64,000 bases of DNA. It comes from Halomicrobium katesii DSM 19301. GTDB taxonomy: Archaea > Halobacteriota > Halobacteria > Halobacteriales > Haloarculaceae. The translations under genes and the position numbers were made by a program. Positions 35,609-43,438 of the stretch are shown here, in pieces (position 1 is the stretch's first letter; each line of letters opens with the position of its first letter). The DNA is taken from the NCBI RefSeq assembly GCF_000379085.1, contig NZ_KB905378.1, forward strand, positions 653,075 through 717,074, in the 5' to 3' direction. The notes under the pieces are model-generated. The model made no database searches, was not told the DNA's origin, and saw only the letters and a program-made list of their open reading frames with translations.

Positions 35609-37450
35609 TCAGGGCGTCGGCAGCGGTTCCTGAGCCTCGATCAGGAGCTCTTCGGGCGAATCGGGCTTGGGCTCGTTCTCCAAGATCACGTCGATGGGGA
35701 GCGTCGGCGCGCCGTCGACGAGATTCTCCATCAGGACGAGCCGCTCGCGTGCGCGGCTCATGCCGACGTAGAACACGCGCCGTTCGTTGTCGGTCAGGGT
35801 CGGGATCGGATCGGTGTGCTTGGTGAACTCCTCGTCGCCCGGCACGTGACGGTCGTTTTGCTCGACCTGTGCGGCCATCTGTTCGACGACCTTCTCGGTG
35901 AGGTCGGTGCCGACGAAGACGTGGTCGGCCTCGCGGCCCTTGGCGGAGTGGATCGTCCCCAGCCGGACCTGATCGGCGTCCATGCCGGCGTACTCCCCGT
36001 GGAAGTAGGCCTCGACGGTCCGCTCCTGGAAGTTGGTCACCTTCCGGAGCATGTCGGCGGCGGCCCGCGGGTCGGGCGCGAACGGTGCGTGTTCGCGGAT
36101 CACGTCCGGATCGATCTCGATGTCCGCCAGATCGTCTTCCTCGCTGGCGTCTGCGATCTCGTCGAGTTCGTCGAACAGGTCGTCGCGGTCGCCGGTGCCG
36201 AAAGCGGAGTCGGCGAGCATGTCCGCGAGGCGGCGGCCCTCCAGCACGGAGAGGGGTTCGTCGGCGTCCAGCGCCTCGACGCCGCGAACGTACTCGGTGA
36301 GCCGGTCGGTCCACATCCGCTGGTCGGTCAGGCAGGTGAAGGGGATCCCTTCGCCGATGAACTCGTCCATGAACTGGAACATCTGGTACCGCGCCCGAAA
36401 GAGGATCATCACGGTCCCCTCGTCGTCGTCGACGGTCCGGCGGATCTCGCGGACCAGATCGAGCATCGAGGGGTTCAACATCGGCAACACCTCGCCGCCC
36501 TCCTTGCGCGGGTTGAGGTCTTTCTCCTGGCGCTTCTCGATGTGGCGCACCTCGCGGTTGACCACGTTGAGAATCGAGGACGGCAGTCGGTAGGAGTTGG
36601 GCAGGACCTCGTCGACGTCGACATCTTCCTCAAGCAGCAGGTCGGGGTCTGCGCCCTGCCAGGCGTAGACGACCTGGTCGTCGTCGCCCGCGATGAGGAT
36701 CTTCGTCATGCGGGGTTTCCACTCCTCGTACACGTCGTACTGGAGGGTGGTGATGTCCTGGAACTCGTCGATGATGAGGTACTCGACGTTGGGCAGCAGC
36801 GATCGCTGCTTGACCCGTTCGAGCATGTCTGCGAACCCGGTGAGGTCGTTGTCGCCCTTGTAGGTGCGCCAGGCGCGGATCGCTTCGGGCACGTCGAGTC
36901 GGTCGTCGTCGCCGGGCCAGGTCGGCGTATACTTGTTGCCAGTCTGGGCATTGTCGTCAATTTCGGGCGGGAGTCGGACCTCCTCCTCGTCCCACTTGAA
37001 GGGCACGTCGTACCAGTCGGCAACGTCCCGGCGAGTGCGCTGGAGCCACTGGCTCGTAGCGATGACCTTGTTCCCGAGCGTCGTCGAGCGGGCCGACCGA
37101 CGGCGAGACCCTTCGTACTCGTCTTCGAACTCCAGCCCGAACTCGTCACAGAAGTCCTCCTTGTCGGACTCGCCGACCACGTCGCCCCGAGAGAGGTCGA
37201 GCAGTTCGTACGCCTTCGCGTGCATCGTACAGACGTTCCCCTTCAGAGAACGTGGGTTGATGTCGAGTCGTTCGGCCAGTCGCTCGCGGATCTCGGCGGC
37301 AGCTGCACGGGTGTACGAGACGACCAGAATGTTGCGAACGTCGGCGTCGTCCTCGGACAACAGTTCTTCGACGCGGTCGAGCAGCGCCGTCGTCTTCCCG
37401 CTCCCCGGACCGCCGAACAGCCGGACCACCTGCGGGGTCGTGTCAGTCAT
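35609..37450 (-). CDS. UvrD/REP-type superfamily 1 DNA helicase
   Basis: 613 residues. Motifs: Walker A GGPGSGKTT at 13-21, Ia VSYTRAAAAEI, II LIIDEFQDIT, III GDDDQVVYAWQGA, IV TVMILFRAR, V LGTIHSAKGREADHVFV, VI VFYVGMSRARERL. A 3'-5' SF1A helicase, probably in DNA repair. ATG at 37450 (MTDTTPQ) is chosen over an in-frame extension that starts inside the next gap. Confidence 0.93.
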   Translation of the reverse strand: MTDTTPQVVRLFGGPGSGKTTALLDRVEELLSEDDADVRNILVVSYTRAAAAEIRERLAERLDINPRSLKGNVCTMHAKAYELLDLSRGDVVGESDKEDFCDEFGLEFEDEYEGSRRRSARSTTLGNKVIATSQWLQRTRRDVADWYDVPFKWDEEEVRLPPEIDDNAQTGNKYTPTWPGDDDRLDVPEAIRAWRTYKGDNDLTGFADMLERVKQRSLLPNVEYLIIDEFQDITTLQYDVYEEWKPRMTKILIAGDDDQVVYAWQGADPDLLLEEDVDVDEVLPNSYRLPSSILNVVNREVRHIEKRQEKDLNPRKEGGEVLPMLNPSMLDLVREIRRTVDDDEGTVMILFRARYQMFQFMDEFIGEGIPFTCLTDQRMWTDRLTEYVRGVEALDADEPLSVLEGRRLADMLADSAFGTGDRDDLFDELDEIADASEEDDLADIEIDPDVIREHAPFAPDPRAAADMLRKVTNFQERTVEAYFHGEYAGMDADQVRLGTIHSAKGREADHVFVGTDLTEKVVEQMAAQVEQNDRHVPGDEEFTKHTDPIPTLTDNERRVFYVGMSRARERLVLMENLVDGAPTLPIDVILENEPKPDSPEELLIEAQEPLPTP

Positions 37451-37560
37451 TGCACACAGAGACGGGCCGCTCACTCATAAACGACGTGCTTTCTACGGGG
37501 TGAGTGCTCGGCGTCGCTGGCGGCGCGAGAAGACAGATCGGAGACGACAGCGACGGCGTC

Positions 37561-37719
37561 CTACGAGTGTCGGGGAGACCGTGCCTCCCGAACGTCTGCG
37601 CCGTCACGGATCATGTCCTCGCAGTCGGGACAGACTCGCGGGTCAGTGTCTTCTTGAGGTGTGAACACGCGTACGTAGTCTTTGGTCACGAACGAACCGC
37701 AGTTCTGGCACTTTGGCAT
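37561..37719 (-). CDS. Small zinc-ribbon protein (DUF7563-like)
   Basis: 52 residues with two cysteine pairs: MPKCQNCGSFV (C4, C7) and VCPDCEDM (about C30, C33), a classical four-Cys zinc ribbon, and a YVRVFTP strand between them. Very small Cys-Cys proteins of this kind are frequent in haloarchaea and several affect regulation or biofilm formation. Codon usage fits and the start ATG is at 37719. Confidence 0.75.
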   Translation of the reverse strand: MPKCQNCGSFVTKDYVRVFTPQEDTDPRVCPDCEDMIRDGADVREARSPRHS

Positions 37720-37855
37720 GGGCTCTCTCCCAACCTAACCCATACTGGTTATCGCTAATATAAGTATCGCCGATTTACATAATGATCGTTCCAGTCGTGG
37801 CAGCCACACACTGCTCACACGACTGTGCTGGATCGCACACGGATAGTCGGCACCG

Positions 37856-38155
37856 TCACCGGTACAGAGAGAGATACAGCATGCTGAAGCCGATGATAAA
37901 GGGGATCGTCTCCGCGAACTGGAAGAACAGGCGGGTGGCCTCGCCGGTGTCGCCGACACTGAGCTGGGTGATGACACTCGAAACCGCAACCCCCATACTG
38001 ATGAACGCGAAGCCGACGAAAGCCGCCTGAAGCCGTTCGGAGGGACGCTTTCGGTAGGCCTGGAAGCTGATCAGAGTGATTCCCAGCGTCAGGCCGAACA
38101 CGACCATCCGTAACAGTGCCAACGCCCCACTCGCGATCACGACTCCATCGACCAT
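37856..38155 (-). CDS. DUF7521-like three-TM membrane protein
   Basis: 99 residues with three helices (about 5-29, 43-64, 76-95). ATG at 38155 is preceded by GGTGGTAGG, a Shine-Dalgarno-like tract that overlaps the space after the upstream stop; a GTG at 38167 would abut that stop. Paired with a winged-helix gene 12 bases upstream, an arrangement that recurs in haloarchaea, suggesting a regulator with its own membrane partner. Confidence 0.75.
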   Translation of the reverse strand: MVDGVVIASGALALLRMVVFGLTLGITLISFQAYRKRPSERLQAAFVGFAFISMGVAVSSVITQLSVGDTGEATRLFFQFAETIPFIIGFSMLYLSLYR

Positions 38156-38167
38156 CCTACCTACCAC

Positions 38168-38518
38168 CTAGTCGGGATTGAGCTCGTCCCAGAGCTGACT
38201 GAAACGGTCTGGGAGGTTCTCTTCGCGGTAGATCCGGACCTTGTACTCGTCGTCTTCTAGCGAGATGACCGTCGACTCGAAGTTCGACTCGTACACCTTG
38301 TAGTGGTTCCCGTCGTCGGCGACGAGTGTGCGAGCCGTCACCAGTTCGTACTCGGTGAGCATCTCGATGCGGCGATACACCGTCGGCAGCGACATATCGC
38401 ACTCCTCGGCGAGTTCCTTCGCCGACTGGGACTCGCGACTGATCGCGGCCAACACCTGCCTTGCGTGCTGGTCGCCGATCGTGTCGAGGATCTCTTCGAT
38501 GCTCTTCTCGTCGTTCAC
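38168..38518 (-). CDS. ArsR-like winged-helix regulator
   Basis: 116 residues. Helix-turn-helix at about 22-60: HARQVLAAISRESQSAKELA then DMSLPTVYRRIEMLTEYELV, followed by a wing and a beta-rich C-terminal sensing part. The start is GTG at 38518; CTTATATG on the minus strand about 25 bases upstream makes it leaderless. Likely co-transcribed with the downstream membrane gene. Confidence 0.85.
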   Translation of the reverse strand: MNDEKSIEEILDTIGDQHARQVLAAISRESQSAKELAEECDMSLPTVYRRIEMLTEYELVTARTLVADDGNHYKVYESNFESTVISLEDDEYKVRIYREENLPDRFSQLWDELNPD

Positions 38519-38650
38519 TACCGGATGCTTCTCCTCTCGTCATATAAGCGTTTTCAGCCGACGGGGTTCTTTCAGATCCAGAAAACACTGGTGGGAACTT
38601 ATGCACGGACCAGCCGTACGTCAGAGCGCGGATCGACTCCGGGTGACCAC

Positions 38651-39151
38651 ATGACCGAAGACGAACTCCGTCACGTTCCGACGGGCGATGCAGGACACGC
38701 CAGCGCCGACGAGCGCTTGACCCCCCTCGTCGGCGGGCGCGACACCGAGACGTCGTCCGACCGATCGAGCCCTGACAGCGTGCCAGAGACGCTACTATCT
38801 TCGGTCGGCGAGACCCTCGCCGATGGCGACGCCGCGATCGACGAGGGTCTCGTGACCGAGAGCCTGGACGAGATCCTCCTCGCGTTGATCGCGTCTTCGA
38901 CCGATCAAACGCACGGCACAGAGCTGATGGACGAACTGGAGCGGTGTTTCGACGCCCAGTTGAGCCCAGGAACGGTCTACCCCCGACTCCACGAGCTCGA
39001 CTCCGAGGGACTCCTCGAGATGCACGAGCTCGTCCAGACCAAGCAGTACTCGATCAGCGACGACCCCGCTGCTCGAGACCGCATCGAACGCGCAGTGTAT
39101 CAACACCTCGCGATCGGCATGTTCCTGCACGCGTCACTCGACGACGCGTAA
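38651..39151 (+). CDS. PadR-family transcriptional regulator
   Basis: 166 residues. Disordered acidic N-terminus of about 65 residues, then the PadR winged helix: LDEILLALIASSTDQTHGTE, FDAQLSPGTVYPRLHELDSE, QTKQYSI wing, and a C-terminal dimerisation helix. Divergent from the ArsR-like gene 38168 across a 130-base gap. Target unknown. Confidence 0.82.
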   Translation: MTEDELRHVPTGDAGHASADERLTPLVGGRDTETSSDRSSPDSVPETLLSSVGETLADGDAAIDEGLVTESLDEILLALIASSTDQTHGTELMDELERCFDAQLSPGTVYPRLHELDSEGLLEMHELVQTKQYSISDDPAARDRIERAVYQHLAIGMFLHASLDDA

Positions 39152-39395
39152 CTCCGTCAGAACTGACCCCCCAACTCTCTCCCCCCTTTCGACGTTCGAG
39201 AGCGACGGTGACGCTTCGAACACCACTGGTCGACGTTGCGTGAGGCTGCCATCGGTCACTACCGCACGACTTTCGTCACGCTGTGACAGCAGGAGCTCTC
39301 ACGGACCGACAGCCACTGCTACGGAGGACATTGCCACGAGACGCGCCGGCAAACGCCAGTACGACGGACAGTTGGACGTGTGTGCTACTGGGGAG

Positions 39396-39575
39396 TTAGT
39401 TAGCGGGTCCCCAGCCACACACCGAGCACTCTGTGGCCGCCCCGTCGTGAAGACCGCCACAATCCGGACACTGTTTCTTGTTGTAGCTTTCTTCCCAGCC
39501 GCTCGTTTCGACGTCGTGACCGCGCTGGGACAGGAACTCGTCGATCATGTCGTCGGTACTCGGTGCGGTCGCCAT
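39396..39575 (-). CDS. HVO_0416-type small zinc finger protein
   Basis: 59 residues. C-terminal zinc ribbon CPDCGGLHDG...CSVCGWGP (two CxxC pairs about 18 residues apart); N-terminal acidic helix STDDMIDEFLSQRGHD. A minus-strand CTATATAC box about 29 bases before the ATG at 39575 makes it leaderless and excludes the longer ORF start. Confidence 0.85.
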   Translation of the reverse strand: MATAPSTDDMIDEFLSQRGHDVETSGWEESYNKKQCPDCGGLHDGAATECSVCGWGPAN

Positions 39576-39858
39576 ACATGTTATGGTATACCACACCAGT
39601 ATATAGCTCTATTGGTATCGACCCATGTTGCCAGGACACATGGTACAGAGAGACGACTGGACACTGTTGGCCTTCACGTCGTCGAGACGCTGGTCACGCC
39701 GACGCGGCGACAGTCTGCAGAGGAGGACGGACGACACCGTCGCCGTGTCGCGGTATCACTGCTCGGTGTGGCGACGTTCCGCACCGCCAGTAGCGTGGAC
39801 GAAGTAGAAAGCATCCGACCGTATTGATGTCACTCGACGGTCGAAAACGGAAAGGAAG

Positions 39859-39881
39859 GGTGGTGGGGGTGGGTGGTGGGT
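39859..39881 (+). other. G-quadruplex-capable tract
   Basis: Four runs of at least three G (GGG-TGGT-GGGGG-T-GGG-TGGT-GGG) separated by 1-4 bases within 23 bases. It is isolated in a non-coding stretch, about 40 bases before a strong ribosome-binding site and a short ORF. Folding in vivo is unknown. Confidence 0.5.
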
Positions 39882-39921
39882 GCTGGCACCGGGATGGTGC
39901 CGTACCTGAAAGGAGGAGGTG

Positions 39922-40029
39922 ATGGATAATAAAAACAGTGGCCAGAGTATCACAGACAATAACTGGAACAGGGCAGAGCACGGCAGCGGCGAGTTGCTGG
40001 ATGTCCCTTTAGTAGCTGGAATCACGTGA
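39922..40029 (+). CDS. Short ORF with strong Shine-Dalgarno, unknown
   Basis: 35 codons (MDNKNSGQSITDNNWNRAEH...). GGAGGAGGTG, fully complementary to the 16S 3' end, lies 5 bases before the ATG, the best such site in the gap. The +1 frame that overlaps its end stays open from 40016 to a TGA at 40118 and reads EKIRQYVDERLETGGETSG, which looks protein-like. A single frameshift would fuse the two. May be a decayed gene next to a tRNA. Confidence 0.35.
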   Translation: MDNKNSGQSITDNNWNRAEHGSGELLDVPLVAGIT

Positions 40030-40101
40030 GAAAATTCGACAGTACGTCGACGAGCGTCTCGAAACCGGCGGCGAGACGAGCGGCGTCGGCGAAGAACTCG
40101 A

Positions 40102-40177
40102 TGGGCCCTGGCGGATTTGAACCACCGCTCAATCGGTTATGAGCCGATCGCTTTGAACCAGACTAAGCTAAGGGCCC
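40102..40177 (-). tRNA. tRNA with CAT anticodon (Ile2 or elongator Met)
   Basis: 76 bases on the minus strand: acceptor GGGCCCT / AGGGCCC, anticodon stem GATCGG / CCGATT with loop CTCATAA, T-arm GTGGTTCAAATCCGC, discriminator A. The acceptor and anticodon stem look more like the agmatidine-modified tRNA-Ile2 than like initiator or elongator Met; this is from memory of haloarchaeal tRNAs. The first about 500 bases downstream hold no other gene except the short ORF. Confidence 0.85.
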
Positions 40178-40294
40178 TCGTACGTTCGTATTCCACCGGC
40201 CGACAAAATTCTACCGTCTCGTTGCGGCGGCGGCGAGACACTCGTCACGGGCCGCTCGACGGAACTGTGCGGTTGGCTCGGAAGTCGACGACGG

Positions 40295-40321
40295 GAGAAG
40301 CGCCACCGCCAGGGCTCGAAC
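40295..40321. repeat. Duplicate of the tRNA-Asn 3' end
   Basis: 27 bases identical to 40436-40462, i.e. the last 20 or so bases of tRNA-Asn plus its 3' flank, 141 bases downstream in the tRNA's orientation. Between them is a perfect stem CTCGGCGCG / CGCGCCGAG around a loop containing GCTTCGCT. No 5' tRNA half is present. Confidence 0.8.
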
Positions 40322-40441
40322 AGGTGCAAGACCGTCCTGCTCACTTCGTTGTGCGGGCTGGGACTCGCGTGCTCGATCCCTGTACGAGGCACGCACTCGG
40401 CGCGCTGACGCTTCGCTTACCGTGATACGCGCCGAGAGAAG

Positions 40442-40514
40442 CGCCACCGCCAGGGCTCGAACCTGGGACAACCACGTTAACAGCGTGGTGCTCTACCAAC
40501 TGAGCTACGGCGGC
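40442..40514 (-). tRNA. tRNA-Asn (GTT)
   Basis: 73 bases on the minus strand: acceptor GCCGCCG / CGGTGGC (one G-U), D-arm AGCTCAGTTGGTAGAGC, anticodon loop CTGTTAA (GTT), T-arm CCAGGTTCGAGCCCTGG, discriminator G. No CCA encoded. It lies 92 bases from the divergent CCA-adding enzyme gene. Confidence 0.97.
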
Positions 40515-40606
40515 TCTGTCCCACCATAGCCCGAGTTGTTAAATAGGACTTTCGCTTTCCGTCGTCCATCGACACGCTTTCACGCACTCCTCGCAAAGCC
40601 GGGGGC

Positions 40607-41959
40607 ATGAGCGACGAGGTCGACGCCGTGGTCGAGCGGGTTCGCGAGCGGGTGACTCCCGGCGACAACGAGCGCGCGGAGTTGCAGGCGGTCGCGGACA
40701 GACTCACCGAGCGGGCCGAGGACGCGATCGCGTCGTTGCCCGTCGGCGCGCACGTCGTGCGGGTGGGCTCGACGGCGCGCGGGACGTGGACGGCGGGCGA
40801 TCGAGACCTGGACCTGTTCGTCTGTTTCTCCCCCGAGCTCGACCGCGAGGAGTTAGAGGAGTACGGGCTCTCGGTCGGCCACACCGTGTTGCCGGCGGGC
40901 CACGAGGAGTACGCCGAGCACCCTTACGTCAAGGGCACCGTCAACGGGTACGACGTGGATCTGGTCCCGTGTTACGACGTCGACGACGCGGCGGCGATCC
41001 AGTCTGCGGTCGACCGGACGCCGTTTCACACGCGCTATCTCACAGAGCGGCTCGACGAGACGCTGGCCGCGGACGTGCGGGTCTGCAAGCAGTTCATGAA
41101 GGCGATCGGCGTCTACGGCAGCGACCTCAGGACGGAGGGGTTCTCCGGGTACCTGACGGAGCTGCTCGTGCTCGAACACGACGGGTTCCGGCCGCTCGTC
41201 GAGGCCGCGGCGGCGTGGACGCCGCCGGTCGAGTTCGATCCGGCCGACCACGGGCGGGAGAGTTTCGACGATCCGCTCGTCGTGATCGATCCCACGGACC
41301 CGGAGCGAAACGTCGCGGCGGTGTTGTCGACAGAGCAACTGGCGACGTTCCAGCACTACGCACGCGAGCTGGCAGCCGAGCCACGAACGGACCTGTTCGA
41401 GCCCAGCGAGTCCGAGCCGGTCGACGCCGAGACGGTCCGGGCGTGGTTCGAGCGGCGGGGGACGACGCCGGTCGCGGTGCGGTTCGACGCGCCGGATCTC
41501 GTCGACGATCAGCTCTGGCCCCAACTCGAACGGTCGCTGTCGGGAGTGACCGGCGCCTTGAATCGGCGCGGGTTCGACGTGCTCCGCTCGGCGGCGTTCG
41601 CAGACGAGACGGCCGTCTTGCTCGCAGAACTGGAAGTGGCCGAGCGGCCCGCGGTCGAGCGCCACGAGGGGCCGCCGGTCCACGTCCGGGACCACGCCGA
41701 GGGATTCTACGAGACGTACGCAGACGGTGACGCGACGGGACCGTACGTCGACGGCGATCGGTACGTCGTCGAGCGTGACCGCGAGTTCGCGACGGCGTCG
41801 GCGTTCCTGCGAGGCGACGCGCTGTCGAACGTGGCGCTGGGGACGCACGTCGCGTCGGCGCTCGAATCGGAGTACGAGGTGCTGGTCGGCGAGGCGGTCG
41901 CGTCCCTGGCAGGCGAGTTCGGCGTCGAACTCGCAGACTACGTCGATCCGAAGCCCTGA
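40607..41959 (+). CDS. cca: CCA-adding tRNA nucleotidyltransferase (archaeal class I)
   Basis: 450 residues. Nucleotidyltransferase core GSTARGTWTAGDRDLDLFV (GS...DxD at about 51-70), DVDLVPCY with the third carboxylate, then FMKAIGVYGSDLRTEGFSGY. Adds CCA to tRNA 3' ends; the five tRNA genes in this window lack encoded CCA. Its last 22 bases overlap the convergent histone-deacetylase gene. Confidence 0.96.
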   Translation: MSDEVDAVVERVRERVTPGDNERAELQAVADRLTERAEDAIASLPVGAHVVRVGSTARGTWTAGDRDLDLFVCFSPELDREELEEYGLSVGHTVLPAGHEEYAEHPYVKGTVNGYDVDLVPCYDVDDAAAIQSAVDRTPFHTRYLTERLDETLAADVRVCKQFMKAIGVYGSDLRTEGFSGYLTELLVLEHDGFRPLVEAAAAWTPPVEFDPADHGRESFDDPLVVIDPTDPERNVAAVLSTEQLATFQHYARELAAEPRTDLFEPSESEPVDAETVRAWFERRGTTPVAVRFDAPDLVDDQLWPQLERSLSGVTGALNRRGFDVLRSAAFADETAVLLAELEVAERPAVERHEGPPVHVRDHAEGFYETYADGDATGPYVDGDRYVVERDREFATASAFLRGDALSNVALGTHVASALESEYEVLVGEAVASLAGEFGVELADYVDPKP

Positions 41960-42945
41960 TCGACCAGAGCGTCGAGCACGTCGCGGGCGTCCTCGCTGAC
42001 CGATCCGTCGGGCTGTGAGGGCTGGTAGCCGTCGAAGACCTCGTGGACGGTCGTGAGGCTGTCGGTCAGGGTATCGAGGCTGTAGCCGCCTTCGAGAACG
42101 AAGCCGAGGCCGGCGTCACAGCGGTCGGCGAGGTCGCGCATCCGCTGGGTGAGGAGTCCGTACCCCTCCGAGGAGACCCGCATCCGGGAGATCGGATCGT
42201 GGCGATGGGCGTCGAAGCCGGCGCTGACCAGCAGGAGGTCGGGATCGAACGACTCGATCTCCGGGGCGATCAGCTCGTCGACGGCAGCCAGGTAGTCGAC
42301 GGTGTCGGCACCGGGATCGTAGGGGACGTTGAGAGTCGTCATCGCGCCGTCACCGGTCCCCGTCTCGTCGACCTCGCCGGTGCCGGGGTACAGGCCGTCT
42401 TCGTGGATCGACGCGTAGAAGATGTCGTCGCGGTCGTAGCAGATGTCCTGGGTCCCGTTGCCGTGGTGAACGTCCCAGTCGAAGATCGCGACTCCGTCGG
42501 CACCGTCGTCGAGCGCCGACTGGGCGGCGACGACGGCGTTGTCGACGAAGCAAAATCCCATCGCGTCGTCCGCGACCGCGTGGTGGCCGGGCGGACGGCC
42601 GAGCGCGAACGGCGTCTCGCGGCCGTCGTCGCCGTCCAGCGCCGAGAGCGCGGCCCACTCGGCGAGGCCGGCGCTGGCGAGTGCGGCCTTCCAGGTGTCC
42701 TCGACGGCGACGGTGTCTGCGTCCCAGTTGCCCCCACCCTCCTGGCAGAACGTCTTGATCTCCTCGACGTAGTCGGGATCGTGGACCTTGCAGATCAGTT
42801 CCTCGTCGGCGTCGCCCGCGGCGACGTACTCGACGCCGTGGTATTCCGCGAGGCCCCGCCTGATCGCCCGGAGTCGATCGGCACTCTCGGGGTGGCGCGG
42901 ACCCGTGTCGTGGTCGAGGCAGACCTCGCGGTAGCCGAAGTTCAT
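41938..42945 (-). CDS. Histone deacetylase family protein (acetoin-utilisation AcuC-like)
   Basis: 335 residues, class II-like arginase/deacetylase fold. Catalytic His pair GRPPGHHAVADD (121-122), zinc ligands in IFDWDVHHGNGTQ (about 154-166) and SAGFDAHRHDP (late Asp), and LEGGYSL near the C-terminus with the conserved Gly-Gly-Tyr. Its ATG follows the TGA of the histone gene directly (TGAATG), so the two are one transcript. Acts on acetyl-lysine or other acyl-amides; true substrate unknown. Confidence 0.93.
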   Translation of the reverse strand: MNFGYREVCLDHDTGPRHPESADRLRAIRRGLAEYHGVEYVAAGDADEELICKVHDPDYVEEIKTFCQEGGGNWDADTVAVEDTWKAALASAGLAEWAALSALDGDDGRETPFALGRPPGHHAVADDAMGFCFVDNAVVAAQSALDDGADGVAIFDWDVHHGNGTQDICYDRDDIFYASIHEDGLYPGTGEVDETGTGDGAMTTLNVPYDPGADTVDYLAAVDELIAPEIESFDPDLLLVSAGFDAHRHDPISRMRVSSEGYGLLTQRMRDLADRCDAGLGFVLEGGYSLDTLTDSLTTVHEVFDGYQPSQPDGSVSEDARDVLDALVDQGFGST

Positions 42946-43383
42946 TCAGTAGTACTGCCGCAGTTCGAAGTACGTCTCGACGTCCCCTGCCTTGATCGTC
43001 CGCCGGTCGGCGTGGCGGGCGAGCGTCGCGGCGGCCGCCGCCACGTCGTCGGCGTACGCTTCGAGGATGTCGGCGAGCGCGACCCGGGCGTCCATCGCGA
43101 CCCGGTAGCTGTCGTCGATGTCGAGCCGTGCGATCCGGTCGACCGGCGCGACCGGCAGCTCCAGTTCGTCCTTGTCTCGGACGCCCTCGGTGTCGAAGTC
43201 CTCGGGCATCAAGGTCTTTCGTCCGTCCGCCGTCGCCGTCTCGGCGGCGTCGGCGGCCAGTCGCGCCCCGTACTCCTGGATCCGGCGAGCCAGTTCCTCG
43301 GCGGCTTCGGCACTGACACGCAACCCACCCGCGTTCCGCCGGATCACGGAATCGACCGGCGCGAACGGTAGCTCGACGCTCAT
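42946..43383 (-). CDS. hstA: Archaeal histone, doublet (two fused histone folds)
   Basis: 145 residues holding two histone folds: about 1-65 (LPFAPVDSVIRRNAG, then SAEAAEELARRIQEYGARLA) and 76-145 (LPVAPVDRIARLDI, SYRVAMDARVALADILEAYA, RRTIKAGDV). The fused form is typical of Halobacteria. It is acidic with few lysines. Start at 43383 (MSVELPFAP) rather than the upstream in-frame codon; a minus-strand CTCTTAAGG box precedes it. Followed directly by a histone-deacetylase-type gene. Confidence 0.94.
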   Translation of the reverse strand: MSVELPFAPVDSVIRRNAGGLRVSAEAAEELARRIQEYGARLAADAAETATADGRKTLMPEDFDTEGVRDKDELELPVAPVDRIARLDIDDSYRVAMDARVALADILEAYADDVAAAAATLARHADRRTIKAGDVETYFELRQYY

Positions 43384-43438
43384 ACACAAAGGCGGGACTG
43401 TCGCAGCCTTAAGAGTTTCCGTAACTGCGCTCGGCGCG

